DNA of 64,000 bases from Skeletonema tropicum (Eukaryota; Bacillariophyta; Thalassiosirophyceae; Thalassiosirales; Thalassiosiraceae): positions 3,844,001-3,908,000 of the forward strand of contig CM074127.1 in NCBI GenBank assembly GCA_037178625.1, read 5' to 3'. Positions 29,640 through 40,937 of the stretch are shown here, piece after piece; positions within the stretch are counted from its first letter, which is position 1; every line of letters starts with the position of its first letter. The notes below the pieces were generated by a model. That model did no database searches. It was given only the letters and a program-made list of their open reading frames with translations, and had not been told where the DNA came from. A program made the translations under genes and the position numbers.

Positions 29640-31394
29640 ATGATGGCAACGCAAACTACCAGATCACTGAGAGCGTTGGCTCGTGCCTTTGTGAGGAGCG
29701 GTGCTGGGCAAAACAACAATGTCTCTGTCTTGAGTTTCTTTTCATCAAAAACTACCTTGATCTCTACTGTCCATAATGATGCCAATGGTGGTCTGCTGAT
29801 GACGAGAGCACCCAACATTATTCACCCTCGATATTTCAGTGGCGTTGTCAATAATACAAATGATGCAGCTACTGGAGATAACTTTTCTACGACAAATAAT
29901 GATGTGTACGCAGTGGCGTTGATATCTCCAAATGCGGACGACGGGGTCAAATTGAACAATCTAAAGCTTGAAGAGATTCTACAAGAAACACCTGGGACCT
30001 ACCCCCGTGATTTCTTCTCTCTATCACTAACAAGTATTGGAGATGCTGCGTACCGAAAACAAAGATCATTAATGAGCCACTATTCTTCCAATGTAAAGAT
30101 CCATCCGTGGTTTATCCTCCCTCGTGGGTCAGAAATAATTGTATCGTTTGGATGTTTGCGTGCAGTTGTGACGAGGGAAAAGGCACTGTTGTTCGATGCT
30201 CATAGACCAACGAATCAGCAGCATGCGATGAGGATCAACAAGAGCTTGCATTGTAATAAAAATGGATTCATATTTCGGGATGGACAGATATTGTTCTCTA
30301 CTCAGGGACACAAAAAGAATGAAAACAATTTTGAGCTAAACATGGTTGAAGAGATTATTAAAGAAGTTTGTACAATGTACTTGCGTCGTGTGAGGCTATA
30401 CGAACCGATTGTAAATTCACTAATGGTCAGGGCTGCGAATGAGGCATTCTCTCCATCAGGACTTCACAAACTAGTGCCAGTGAAGGATTCATTACAACGA
30501 TTTGGTAAGTCCCGTTATGTACTCTTGGTGATCATAGCTGAAATTTTTCGCCCTGCTTCAATCTCATACTATACTTCAATCATCATGCATCAGAAATGAA
30601 TTGTAAAGGAGCCTTAAATTGCATCACAGATCTCCTCTCGAACGACGAAGACATGATAAGTCTACTTTTAACTGAGAAGGCGAATGCTAAAGCAAAGAAT
30701 GAAGTCTTGCCAGTTGAATCGCACGAGAAAGTTGAATTGTTATTAGAAGAGTATGCGAGACAACTTAAGGCAGTTTTGCTGGAGATTGGGTACTTACTAC
30801 AACGTGTACAGAGCAAACAGGATATGATGGCCTTGCAATTAGATGCATACCGAAACAGGATGATTAGGATGAATCTTTATCTATCAATGGGAGCTATATC
30901 TATGGGGTTCGGCACAGCCGTAGCAGGTTTTTTTGGTATGAATGTGATTAACGGCTTGGAGGATGCTGATGGAATATTCAACATAATAGTGTCAAGCTCA
31001 TGCATGGTTGGTCTTGCTTTCACGGCAGCATGCTATTCGTACATCGACGGATCTAGAACGAAACGAAGAACAATTGAAAATCTGGAAGAAATCGAAATTA
31101 TGAACAGAGCTCTCGGTGACATGCCTGCAGTAAGTACCAGTGTGATGCCTTGTGACATCTTTTTTGCTTGCAAGATGATCTTTGCTCACCTTCCATTTAC
31201 ATACTTAGCTTGACCTTTCATTCGAAATGATGTTGTCTGATCCCAAACCCATAACGAGAGAAGCATTTAGAGAAAATATAATCGCCAGTGATCCAGAGAG
31301 TATACGGGAGAATGAGATCGAATTCTTGTTTGACATATTAGATTACAACGACGATGACCTTATTGATAAAAAAGACTTCCGAATCATTTCGTGA
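29640..31394 (+). CDS. CorA/Mrs2-type Mg2+ transporter with C-terminal EF-hand
   Basis: Three exons: 29640-30504, 30594-31129, 31209-31394, all GT-AG and in frame, 528 aa. The hallmark GMN tripeptide follows TM1 (GTAVAGFFGMNVINGLED), and TM2 is IIVSSSCMVGLAFTAACY. The long helical N-terminal domain is as in Mrs2/Alr proteins, which form pentameric Mg2+ channels. The start at 29640 gives an Arg/Ala-rich amphipathic leader (RSLRALARAFVRSG) typical of mitochondria; an in-frame ATG at 29550 would weaken it. The third exon encodes DPESIRENEIEFLFDILDYN followed by DDDLIDKKDF: an EF-hand loop with D1, N3, D5, D9, D12. Mrs2 homologues normally end shortly after TM2, so this points to Ca2+ regulation, by inference. 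Confidence 0.87.
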
Positions 31395-31493
31395 ATTTGT
31401 GGTTGAAGACGGTGGTGTGGTGTGTAAATACTATTTCTTTCTGTTGTAAATATATCTAAGTACTGCTATTGGCAACTCTCTGACTATACACAT

Positions 31494-32573
31494 CTATTCT
31501 GTCGGTGCCAAATCTGACTTCGCAATCACTACACTTTCATCTACTACAACCTTGATTAATGGAGCGCCACCTGATTGTGTAGGTAATAACTTTCGTGTTG
31601 GGCTGCCGGCAAGTCGAGCCAGTGCATCCATGGATTGTGCATCTAGCAATTGCCCAATAACTTTTCTACCAGCTTTGTCCATATCAGGAGCTCCCGTGGC
31701 AGTAATTTGAAATGCGTTGCCGTATGCTTCGTCATCGCTGCCAGAAAGGAAAGTGCCATACCCAAGACCCTCTTTAGGCACTGAAATCAACCCAGCTACA
31801 TCATGTTGTCTTGCCGATGACTCGGTTCTCGCAAGTTCAAGCCGCTCTCCGCTGGGTCGAGGTTGTGGCACAAACTCATCGGGTGCCTTAGCTTTTCTGA
31901 TGGATTTAGCGTATGCAACCTTTTGACTAGCAACCCCAAATTCCAAACGTTCGTCTGGCTTAATGTAAGTCAATGCACCGTAGCCATCTCCGATACGGAC
32001 TGGTGCTCCCAATAAAAGGTTCTTGCTGGTAACAAGGCCTCTTCCGCACATGTCAACCATTTCTTTTACAAGCTCAGGACAGCTGTTGCCATACAAACCC
32101 ATCTTGATTGTGTCTATGTAAGCGTTGCTACCAACACCAATGTTCAATGTTAAATCGATTACATGAGTAACTTCCAAACCATTCAAGTCAGGCACCGGTT
32201 TACCAACCAATGGCTCCTCTCTCACCCTACCTCCAGGTCCGCAATTTGGGTCTGATGCATCACATCTGTCTGTGCCTCCCCAATTCCAACCAACTGCTCC
32301 ATCGAGCTCAAATGTCTCAAGGCAATTGCCCTCTTCTCGGCATCGTTTCTCTCCGGATCCTACTGCACGTTGAACTGGAACCGATGCAGCATTTGCAAGT
32401 GATGGAATCAACAATGAGGTAGATACAAGTGTTCGGGATAGAATCGATCTTCGTGTTCCATCGGTATCATTGTTCAGTTGTGTTGTCGGCCGAGGTGCTT
32501 GACTAAGATTCGAGCTGAACGCCAAGACATGTGTTATGGTGCTTGCAAGGAAGAAGAAACAGCTAATCATCAT
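31494..32573 (-). CDS. Thylakoid-lumen cyclophilin-like protein
   Basis: 359 aa from the ATG at 32573; an ATG at 32642 in frame adds 23 residues ahead of the signal peptide. The N-terminus is tripartite: a signal peptide ending HVLA^FSSN (plastid), a transit stretch, then a twin-arginine segment RRSILSRTLVSTSLLIPSLA ending ANA^A, which is a Tat lumen signal. The mature part resembles a cyclophilin-type peptidyl-prolyl isomerase: VTHVIDLTLNIG, IDTIKMGLYGNSCPELVKEM and a C-terminal LDAQSMDALARLAG. The active-site Arg/Phe signature of active cyclophilins is not evident, so it may be a degenerate member acting as an assembly factor. A Cys-rich insert (CREEGNC, CDASDPNC) precedes the fold. Family moderately sure, targeting confident. 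Confidence 0.75.
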   Translation of the reverse strand: MMISCFFFLASTITHVLAFSSNLSQAPRPTTQLNNDTDGTRRSILSRTLVSTSLLIPSLANAASVPVQRAVGSGEKRCREEGNCLETFELDGAVGWNWGGTDRCDASDPNCGPGGRVREEPLVGKPVPDLNGLEVTHVIDLTLNIGVGSNAYIDTIKMGLYGNSCPELVKEMVDMCGRGLVTSKNLLLGAPVRIGDGYGALTYIKPDERLEFGVASQKVAYAKSIRKAKAPDEFVPQPRPSGERLELARTESSARQHDVAGLISVPKEGLGYGTFLSGSDDEAYGNAFQITATGAPDMDKAGRKVIGQLLDAQSMDALARLAGSPTRKLLPTQSGGAPLIKVVVDESVVIAKSDLAPTE

Positions 32574-32884
32574 TCTTATCGTATTGGTTGGACTACCACC
32601 CGCCCACAAACGACTTGCCTGCCTATCCAACAAAAGTTGCAAGTGAAAATGAAGATGACGAGCTGTTGAGATGATTTAGGTTGAGTGCGTATCTTCTTTC
32701 GCGCCAAAAATCTTTCCTTTCGCGCGCCGCGAACCCGGTTTTATTCTTGAAATCTGCTCTTGCAATTTTGTTGTTGTTGCTTTGATCTTGCTTCCATCCA
32801 ACCAATACTTACGGTGGTAGTGAATTAGGGTCATTAATACATTATCTGCGCCCAATATCAACTATACTTATCTTATACATTTAA
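32574..32884. other. Divergent intergenic region, no gene seen
   Basis: 311 bp between the cyclophilin (minus) and the mitochondrial membrane protein (plus). No repeat or RNA gene is visible. Confidence 0.4.
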
Positions 32885-33749
32885 ATGGTGAGTTTGCAAT
32901 TGAATGTCTACTTTGATTTTGCGCTCGACATCATCTCATTATTATGTTCTCTTCATGGTATCTTTTTTTCTCTTTTTTCTCTACACAACATCTCTCTCTC
33001 TCTAGAGTCTCCTCCACACATCTCGTGCGTTGCTTTCCAAGACATCTTCCATTGCGAGGAAAGCGGCGGCCAATCACAATTTCAATGTAACTCGGTCATT
33101 TACGAATGCACCAAGCCCTCCAGATGGAAGTTTTAAGGATGGTAAACCAACGTTGCAATATGCGAAAGGTCTCCCTAAAACATTTGCTTCTATGACGAAC
33201 GAACAAGTTTTACAATTAGCGGAGATGAAGGTCCCAGAAGCTTGTCGTGAGTGTATTGTTAGAGACATCATGGTGGTTGATCAGATTGAGTATGATGAAG
33301 CAATGAAGAAATTTGAGAAGATAGCTGAAACAAATCGTAGGGGAATGCAACTTTATGCTCTGCCGTTTTATACAGGATTTGGAGCAGCCTTCGCTGGAGG
33401 TATACTAAGTGTTCCTCTAGTGTTCGATCTGAACACGGTCCACTGGTTCAATGACGCAATGGTGACTGCAGAAATGCCTCCGCCGGAAGATCTTCAGACT
33501 GTTTTAGAGGTAGGATCTGCAAGTTGGGGCTGGATGGAGCCAATTTTGGGTCAAATCTCATTCTTCCTCTTGTGTATGCAATTTGCACGTTCACAACTTC
33601 AAAACCTTGGGGTTCGGCCTTACTTCAATTGGCAACGCAACAGGCGTGCTAATTATCTAGTATCCCAATTCCCACAATATGATCCAGAATTTCTAAGGGG
33701 TTACAGCGAAATTGACAAGATAGTGGAACCACACGAAATGTCAGATTAA
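32885..33749 (+). CDS. Predicted mitochondrial membrane protein with an ATG-only first coding exon
   Basis: No ATG opens the main frame at its 5' end. The sequence ATG|GTGAGT at 32885-32892 places a start codon directly before a consensus donor, and a CT-rich tract ends in an acceptor at 33005. Joining 32885-32887 to 33006-33749 gives MSLLHTSRALLSKTSSIARK, a classic mitochondrial presequence, and 248 aa in all. Two transmembrane segments: GMQLYALPFYTGFGAAFAGG with the following residues (about 110-135), and EPILGQISFFLLCMQFA (about 178-198). The rest is charged (conserved-looking YFNWQRNRRANYLVSQFP). I do not recognise a named family. An inner-membrane location is inferred. Confidence 0.75.
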
Positions 33750-34075
33750 TGGAAACTGCCACAGATCAAACAATGATCACAGAAGATTGAGGATGAGAGA
33801 AGAACTCAAATGATACTAGGACAGGCACATCCACAAGTCAAACTTCTTCGTGATCCTACATAAATTTATTGAGTTCGCAGATTGGGTCTGCCTATTATTG
33901 TTTGAGCCTGTTGGTGTATAGATCGTTCTCCTACTCCAACCGTTTCAGGCCATTACATACGATAATGTTAATGTTGAAGTCAAGTAAGAAATCTTCTTCT
34001 CACAACCGTTAGTACCACTCATTCTCATTTTTGTATGTAGTCTACTTCTCAAAACTTTAGATACAAATAAATGCA
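33750..34075. other. Convergent 3' intergenic region, no gene seen
   Basis: 326 bp between the stops of the mitochondrial membrane protein and Rab6; presumably 3' UTRs. Nothing structured noticed. Confidence 0.4.
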
Positions 34076-35198
<1,123 letters not shown>

Positions 35199-36560
35199 TT
35201 ACATGTAGTCCAAGTTGTTTTTGACATTGAGGAATGTTTCCTTGACAAAATCATTGCTGTGGAAAGAATGTGCTCGGTGTTAGCAGGAAGAATAATCAAA
35301 AATAGAGAAGCGCATAGTATCATGTCATTCAGCAATCAATACTCACTGTGCCAGAATCAGAGGTACTCTTGGGTGGGTATTCAGGTCGTAACCATTTGCC
35401 TTTTCAGACCACTTGTCAAGGTCTAATAGAGTACCATCAACATGCTTTTGTAATTCTTCTTTCGTATACTGCCAGTATTGCTCATGGTATTGACTCTTGG
35501 CAGCCTCGTCACCACTCATAATTGTCTGGTAAAATCCGTCCGCAAGACCTGGGTCACTCTTTTTTAGTACGTAATAAAGTGCAACATCATAAACCTGAGG
35601 AGAAATGTCTCCTGTGTCCTTGTAAAACAGCAAGTCCGCGAATGTATATCCAAGCTCCTCCATTTCATCTTTCATGTGCATGACCTTACAAAATGTTGCT
35701 GGTGAACTTTCGTCAAGAAACCCGTAAGAAGCAAAGAGAGGACTTGGGTTAGTAGGATCTCCGTAGCTCACTCGCAATGGACTTCCTGCATATACGTCAG
35801 TTGTTGCATACACCATGCAGTTTCCATTCTCATCGTAACTAATCTCCGCCTCTGTCTCAGTACCGTGGTTAAACATGTCTCCCATGGGCGCTATATACCG
35901 TTCTCCGTACCAATCCATGGATCTAGTCAGTGCCACGTTGTATGCCCACTTTAGTATAGTCACATTGCCCAGAATTTCATCACTCATTGGTGCGCGCTTT
36001 GCTGCCTTTTGGAAATTCACAAAGTTTTGTCTCTCTGAGAGTGCAAGCCATGCTGCATATGGGGGAAGACAGTCAAAGCAAGCATACGTCATCGACGCTC
36101 CAGTGTTGTAAATGCGAGGCAAAGAATTCAGCCATGTGTACCAAGGACTAGACTCTCCCTTTCCATATTCGACTAGAATTTTCATGAACAACCGAAAAAG
36201 AGGGATCTTCTCTTGCAATCCAGCCTTTGATAGTTGATTTTCTGCATCATTAAGAGCACCGCCGAATTCTTGTGCTGCTTGCGTACTTGATAACACAACA
36301 TCACTTGGGACATACATCACACAAGTACCCGCTGGAATGTCTTGTTGAGTAGCAGCAAAATAGTCTTGTCCATCATAGCTGGTGAGTTGCAATCCTTCTG
36401 CTTGCTGAACGCCATAAGACGCAGCCCAATCGGCCATAGTATACACATCTCGTTGGGCGGAAGAAGACAAGTTCACAACACCAGAAGGAAGTGCTTGGTA
36501 AGAGAAAGCTGCCGCCGATTTGACTAGGCACAAGGCAACAAATGAAAGGTTGAATTTCAT
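35199..36560 (-). CDS. SET-domain methyltransferase (Rubisco LSMT-like), plastid-type signal
   Basis: Two exons, 36560-35347 and 35256-35199, with a 90-bp GT-AG intron. Reading through gives an early stop (ILAQ*); splicing gives PLILAHNDFVKETFLNVKNN and a natural TAA, 423 aa. The signal peptide MKFNLSFVALCLVKSAAA^FS has the diatom A-F plastid cleavage. The split SET domain is seen in GLQLTSYDGQDYFAATQQDI, PRIYNTGASMTY, then APMGDMFNHGTETEAEISYD (the N-H of the SAM/lysine site) and LRVSYGDPTNPSPLFASYGF, followed by the helical substrate-binding domain. Relatives methylate Rubisco large subunit or fructose-bisphosphate aldolase; the substrate here is not determined. Confidence 0.87.
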
Positions 36561-37049
36561 TTTGATGCTGCAGTGGATTGCAGTTTGGAGGAAGGTTGGT
36601 CGATGTGATTGAACAGTTGAAATGGATCTCTTTTATCACGCACGAGGAATGCAATCAAAGTGCAATTTTCAAAAATGGAGGCCGAATCTGGAATCTGGAC
36701 GAATAAATGAAACTTTCCTGAGTCGAGTCAAGGCTTCAAGTCGCGAGAAACTGAATGAGAAAAGGTACCTACACTGATGTGATTGTCTCGGATACACTTC
36801 TTCGTTCCTCTGTGCCTTCATGTGAAGCAATACTGCTAACCGACGGAGGCAGGTAGTATCTGGCAACACCTCTCGTGGTACAAATTTATTGGTGAAATTT
36901 GGCGCTTTCCGCACTGGAAAATAAATTATAAGAAGAAAGAGAAAATCAATACAATCGATTCATTCCATTGACTAACTTGTTGCATTTCATTTAGATTATT
37001 TGACCACTCATTTTCTTCCTCTCTACAACACTCACCAAAGTAATTAATT
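36561..37049. other. Divergent intergenic region, no gene seen
   Basis: 489 bp between the SET gene (minus) and the secreted acidic protein (plus). A minus-strand frame (36669-36914) has no recognisable content. No repeat seen. Confidence 0.4.
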
Positions 37050-37832
37050 ATGAAGCTCAATTTTGTTGCGATAGTCCTCTTTCAACTTGTCGGACTGAAT
37101 TCATCAGCAGCAAAGATTTGCAAGGAAATCTGCACAGGTATACGTCAGGAATTACTTTCTGAAAGTCATACTTGCAGTCCAGCGTTAACAATCAACCCTT
37201 CTCCTGCTGTATACAAATCGTGCCAGCACGGAAAAAAAGCTGCCTTCGCAAAGACTTGCGTTTCCCTGTGCTCGAAAGATGAAACAACAACTAAGTCCCA
37301 AGCATCTTTAGCTTCGGATGCTTGTCGGTCAACGAAAGGACGAGGGGCGGCGGAGTACTGGTGCAAAAGGGGTTTCTCGTCTATCTTGAAAAAACTTGAA
37401 ACGTACAACTTCCAAGTTAGTGATTCGACCATTGATGATGATGAAATCAGTAAAGAACCAGATGATGAAGAAGAAGTTGTGAGTTCAGGAGAAGTAATTC
37501 CTCAAGTCGATCAAGCTGAAGTGGAAACAAATACTTCTAGTAGAGAAGGCAACAAAGCAGCAACTGATAATGTAGAGACATTGAGTATGGGGGAGCCCAA
37601 ACACGAAAGTATCCACGAGGAGGAGCCCAAAGACGAGGAGGAAACCGAAGGTGGTGTTATAGAGGAGGAGCCAAAGGAGGAGGTGAAAGTGGTTCAAGGT
37701 CAGGAGTTTGTAAGCGAAAAGGAGGACAATGAAGATGCTACTCTTGTCCATGATGCTACTGATGCAACGCATAGCGAGGAGGCAGAAGAAGTTGCTGGAG
37801 AAGTTGAGTACGACGAAGAAGACGAGTTCTAA
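37050..37832 (+). CDS. Secreted Cys-rich protein with long acidic tail; unknown function
   Basis: 260 aa, single exon. A signal peptide (MKLNFVAIVLFQLVGLNSSA) leads into a Cys-rich part of ~110 residues with eight cysteines (KICKEICTG, HTCSPA, KSCQHG, KTCVSLCS, DACRST, YWCKRG). The last ~130 residues are dominated by Glu/Asp with Val, in loose repeats (KEPDDEEE, HEEEPKDEEE, EEEPKEEVK). The acidic tail could bind cations or mineral surfaces, but that is inference. The 3' end is partly duplicated just downstream (37925-38065). I recognise no family. Confidence 0.7.
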   Translation: MKLNFVAIVLFQLVGLNSSAAKICKEICTGIRQELLSESHTCSPALTINPSPAVYKSCQHGKKAAFAKTCVSLCSKDETTTKSQASLASDACRSTKGRGAAEYWCKRGFSSILKKLETYNFQVSDSTIDDDEISKEPDDEEEVVSSGEVIPQVDQAEVETNTSSREGNKAATDNVETLSMGEPKHESIHEEEPKDEEETEGGVIEEEPKEEVKVVQGQEFVSEKEDNEDATLVHDATDATHSEEAEEVAGEVEYDEEDEF

Positions 37833-37924
37833 AGAAAACGATGCCAACAAAACGGCCCTTCCGACTCATCAAAAGTAACGAGGCTCGATCACATCAATTA
37901 CCAAGGATGAGCTGGAGATAGTGC

Positions 37925-38065
37925 AGGCTCAGAAGTTTGTAAGCGAAGAGGAGGACAACAATGTGCATATGACGAAGAAGCAGAAGAAGTTGCTGAAGAA
38001 GAAGAAGTTCTAGGTTTAACTAACTATTCAAACCAATAAACAAAACAAGGTCCTTCCGACTCATC
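37925..38065 (+). pseudogene. Duplicated 3' tail fragment of the preceding acidic-protein gene
   Basis: Bases 37925-38065 repeat, with substitutions and a deletion, the segment 37698-37871 that covers the last ~40 codons, stop codon and early 3' UTR of the gene at 37050. Shared words include AGTTTGTAAGCGA, GAGGAGGACAA, CAGAAGAAGTTGCTG and CTTCCGACTCATC. It carries no start of its own, so it is a partial tandem duplicate, or an alternative 3' end if transcription reads through. Confidence 0.6.
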
Positions 38066-38087
38066 GATCACAATCAGTCACTGCCAT

Positions 38088-40569
38088 TTATCTTCGACCA
38101 ACACCCTTACGTCTCTTGCCACTTCTCGACTTAGTACTCTTTCTGACAGCTCTGCCCCCGGTATATTTTGCAGTCGCTTCCCACACATCGAAGGGCATTA
38201 GCGGAGGTCTAACGGTAATACCAATTCCCTTTGGTACGCCGATTCTTACTTTTGCCACTCCTGCTCCAGTTACTGCGACCCATCCAAGGCCACGTAGTGT
38301 GATGTCTGCAGCAGCTTGTTTCCACCCCTCACCTTTTATATCTATTTCATGGTATTCAAATTCGCCGATCTCTTCCATCCGCTCCACGCCCGGTTCCAAG
38401 GGAGGCGTAAGTAATTTTCCAACATGCTTTGAAGTGAATTCATCAGCTCTCTCGGAGTCTGTAGGATGCAGCTTGATATCATTTGCAACAAAGAAGGTAA
38501 ACAGGAATGGTTTGCAATCCCCAATAAGCTCAACCTTTGCAAGTCCACCTACGAGGACACACTTTCCAGACGCAACCCTAAACGTTATTGGTTCCACTTT
38601 CCTATTAGATTGGCAACAAAATAAAGGGTAAGAGGTATAAATCAAAATGACGTAAATACAAAAAGCAATCCAAATAAAGATCCACTCACTTCTTCGGGAC
38701 TACAATCTTGAGCTCTTCCGGAGTAAGTCGTTCGGTGAGACACCCTGGGACTAACAGACCTGGTGTATCATACAATGCTCTTCCTTGTCCCAACTCAATT
38801 CTAATGAATTTAAGTGTCGTGCCGGGAAGTGGTGAAGTTGTCACTGATCCCTTCCACTTGTTGGCATTCCCAGCTCTCTTCTTCCCTTTGAAGCCTTCCT
38901 TCTTCGCAGGGTTATTCTCGTCCAGTAAGTAATTCACAAGAGTACTCTTGCCTGCGTTCGCAGCTCCTACTACATAAATATCAGCATCCATCTCTTCTGC
39001 AAGGTTCTTCGCCTTCTCCATCATTGCCTTGATGCCATAACCAGTCTTACAGCTAACCAATCGGACGGCACCTCCAATATTTGCAATGGATTGTACATCC
39101 AGATATTCCAGTTCTCGGCGTACCCAATTCTCTGCACGTGCCTGCCCCATCTCAGATGGAAGAAGGTCGGCTTTATTGGCTGCAAGAATAACGGGATTGT
39201 CGCCAGCAATCTCATCTAATTCTGGTAGCACAGACCCACTGAAGTCGAATAAGTCGACCAAGGCAAGTATGACTGCATTCTTTTGACGTAAAGGTAGCAA
39301 CAGCTTTCTAAACTCTTCTTGGGAAAGCATAGGTTCATCAGTCCAACCAGGACGTAACTTCTGCTCTACTGTTCCAAAATTCTGAAGCCCATGACAGCGC
39401 TTGCAAAGAACCTTTTTCTTTGTTAGAACGTCAAGGTCAAGACCTTGCAGCTTTGCCATTTCATCTACGCTCATATTCAGCATATTCTCCTCACTATCTT
39501 CGCTATCTGGTTCACCTTCCCGAAGCAACCACTCTACTTCATCTTCTGGACTCCAATCTGCTGATTCTGCCTTTTCTTGCATCTTCTGAACCTCCTCAAT
39601 TTTGCTCAGCTTTGTTTGTATATCGAATTTGTCTGCCGGCAAGAAACCAGGACGCATGTCATCCTTCTTTTGAAAATTGGCACCGCACCCTGAGCATGTC
39701 ATAGATCCTGATATTATCTTGAATTGGTCTCTCCTAGGAGTCTCATCATTGCCAAATGGATTTACTTCCTTTCGAAATCCCAATTTCTGTAAATCTTCAA
39801 AACTAACTTCTTGTGAAAAGGTATCCAATGACTTGGGCACTGAAACACGTCCCATCATTTGATCTTGTTTAGCTGCTGCAAGCCTTTCCTCCATGCTTTG
39901 ACCTGGGGTACCAAAGTCGGGAATGTCATCATCATCATCAAATTCTAAGTCGTCGTCATCAAAGTTATAATCTTCCTCCAGAAAGTCATCCTCAAATGTT
40001 GCATCATCGGCATAGTAGGCGGTACTTTCATCAAAACCTTCGTTCTTGGCCAACTTATTGAACTCATCTTCAAGTGCTTTCGCATTGAATTCCGTCTTCC
40101 AATTCGGATTGATGACAATTTTTCGTTTGCCTGATTGTTTTTGCTTCTTTGGACCAGTTGCAGCACTCTTTTTGGGACTTTGAGTTTGTGTACTGCTATT
40201 ACCTCCCGCGGTGGCGAGACGTTCAATCAATTCAGCCTTGAGACCAGATGTAGGCAATCCCTTCTCTTTCAGTTTCACCTTCAATTCAGCAACGGTGAAT
40301 TTACGTAGTTCATTGCCATCAGTTGCACTGCTGAAGAGTGCGACATTATTTGAACGCAAAGACAAATTATTGGAATGTATAGCCCATCCAACAGAACGAG
40401 TTCTTGAGTTCAGCGGAACATTACTTGCACTTCGTGAAGTATATACGTTGGCACAACTTCTGAAAGCAGTTCTCCTTGAGCTGTCGATGATCGCACGTGT
40501 TGTTGCCAGAGCAGTGATGTGCTTCATTATTGTGACGAATAGTATGATGGAAAGCGGTGACCGTATCAT
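38088..40569 (-). CDS. YqeH/NOA1-type circularly permuted GTPase with SAP domain
   Basis: Two exons, to 38690 and 38601-38088 (88-bp GT-AG intron); the join VPKKKVEPITF is in frame. From the ATG at 40569 it is ~797 aa; ATGs at 40623 and 40527 are also in frame. The GTPase motifs come in permuted order: G4 AANKADLLPSE first, then G1 GAANAGKST, then G3 DTPG. Upstream is a zinc finger (CSGCGANF ... CKRCHGLQ), as in YqeH/BPG2/NOA1, which assist small-subunit assembly of bacterial-type ribosomes in organelles. Near the N-terminus (about residues 85-120) FTVAELKVKLKEKGLPTSGL is a SAP helix-turn-helix nucleic-acid-binding motif. An acidic linker separates the parts. Targeting unclear: mitochondrial or plastid. 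Confidence 0.87.
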
Positions 40570-40937
40570 CTGTGTAGGCAAATGAGTATGAAAACGAATG
40601 CAATGAGCGTAGGACGAAACCAACCAGCCGCGAACTGAGTGTAGCTAAAGAATAGAAAGGAGTCTCCAACACAGCAGTGGATGAACGGTGGTGGTGGTGG
40701 TGGTACCGGTATAGGTGCGTTATGATGTGATAGATCGTGATGGTTGATAGATGGATGGCGTTGATGGCTCTGTTACTCCTACTCTCTGTTACCTATTTTG
40801 TAACATTCGACAACGCGTAACAAAATCGGCAAGAATCACCACTAACTCTATTTTTTAGAGCCGCTGGCCGGGCTAGATTGAGGATTGATAAGTTGGTTGC
40901 GTTGCTGTGGCAAAATAGTCAATAAATAATAGCAACA
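40570..40937. other. Divergent intergenic region, no gene seen
   Basis: 368 bp between the YqeH-like gene (minus) and CPSF73 (plus). It contains a short GGT run (about 40689-40705). No RNA gene seen. Confidence 0.4.
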
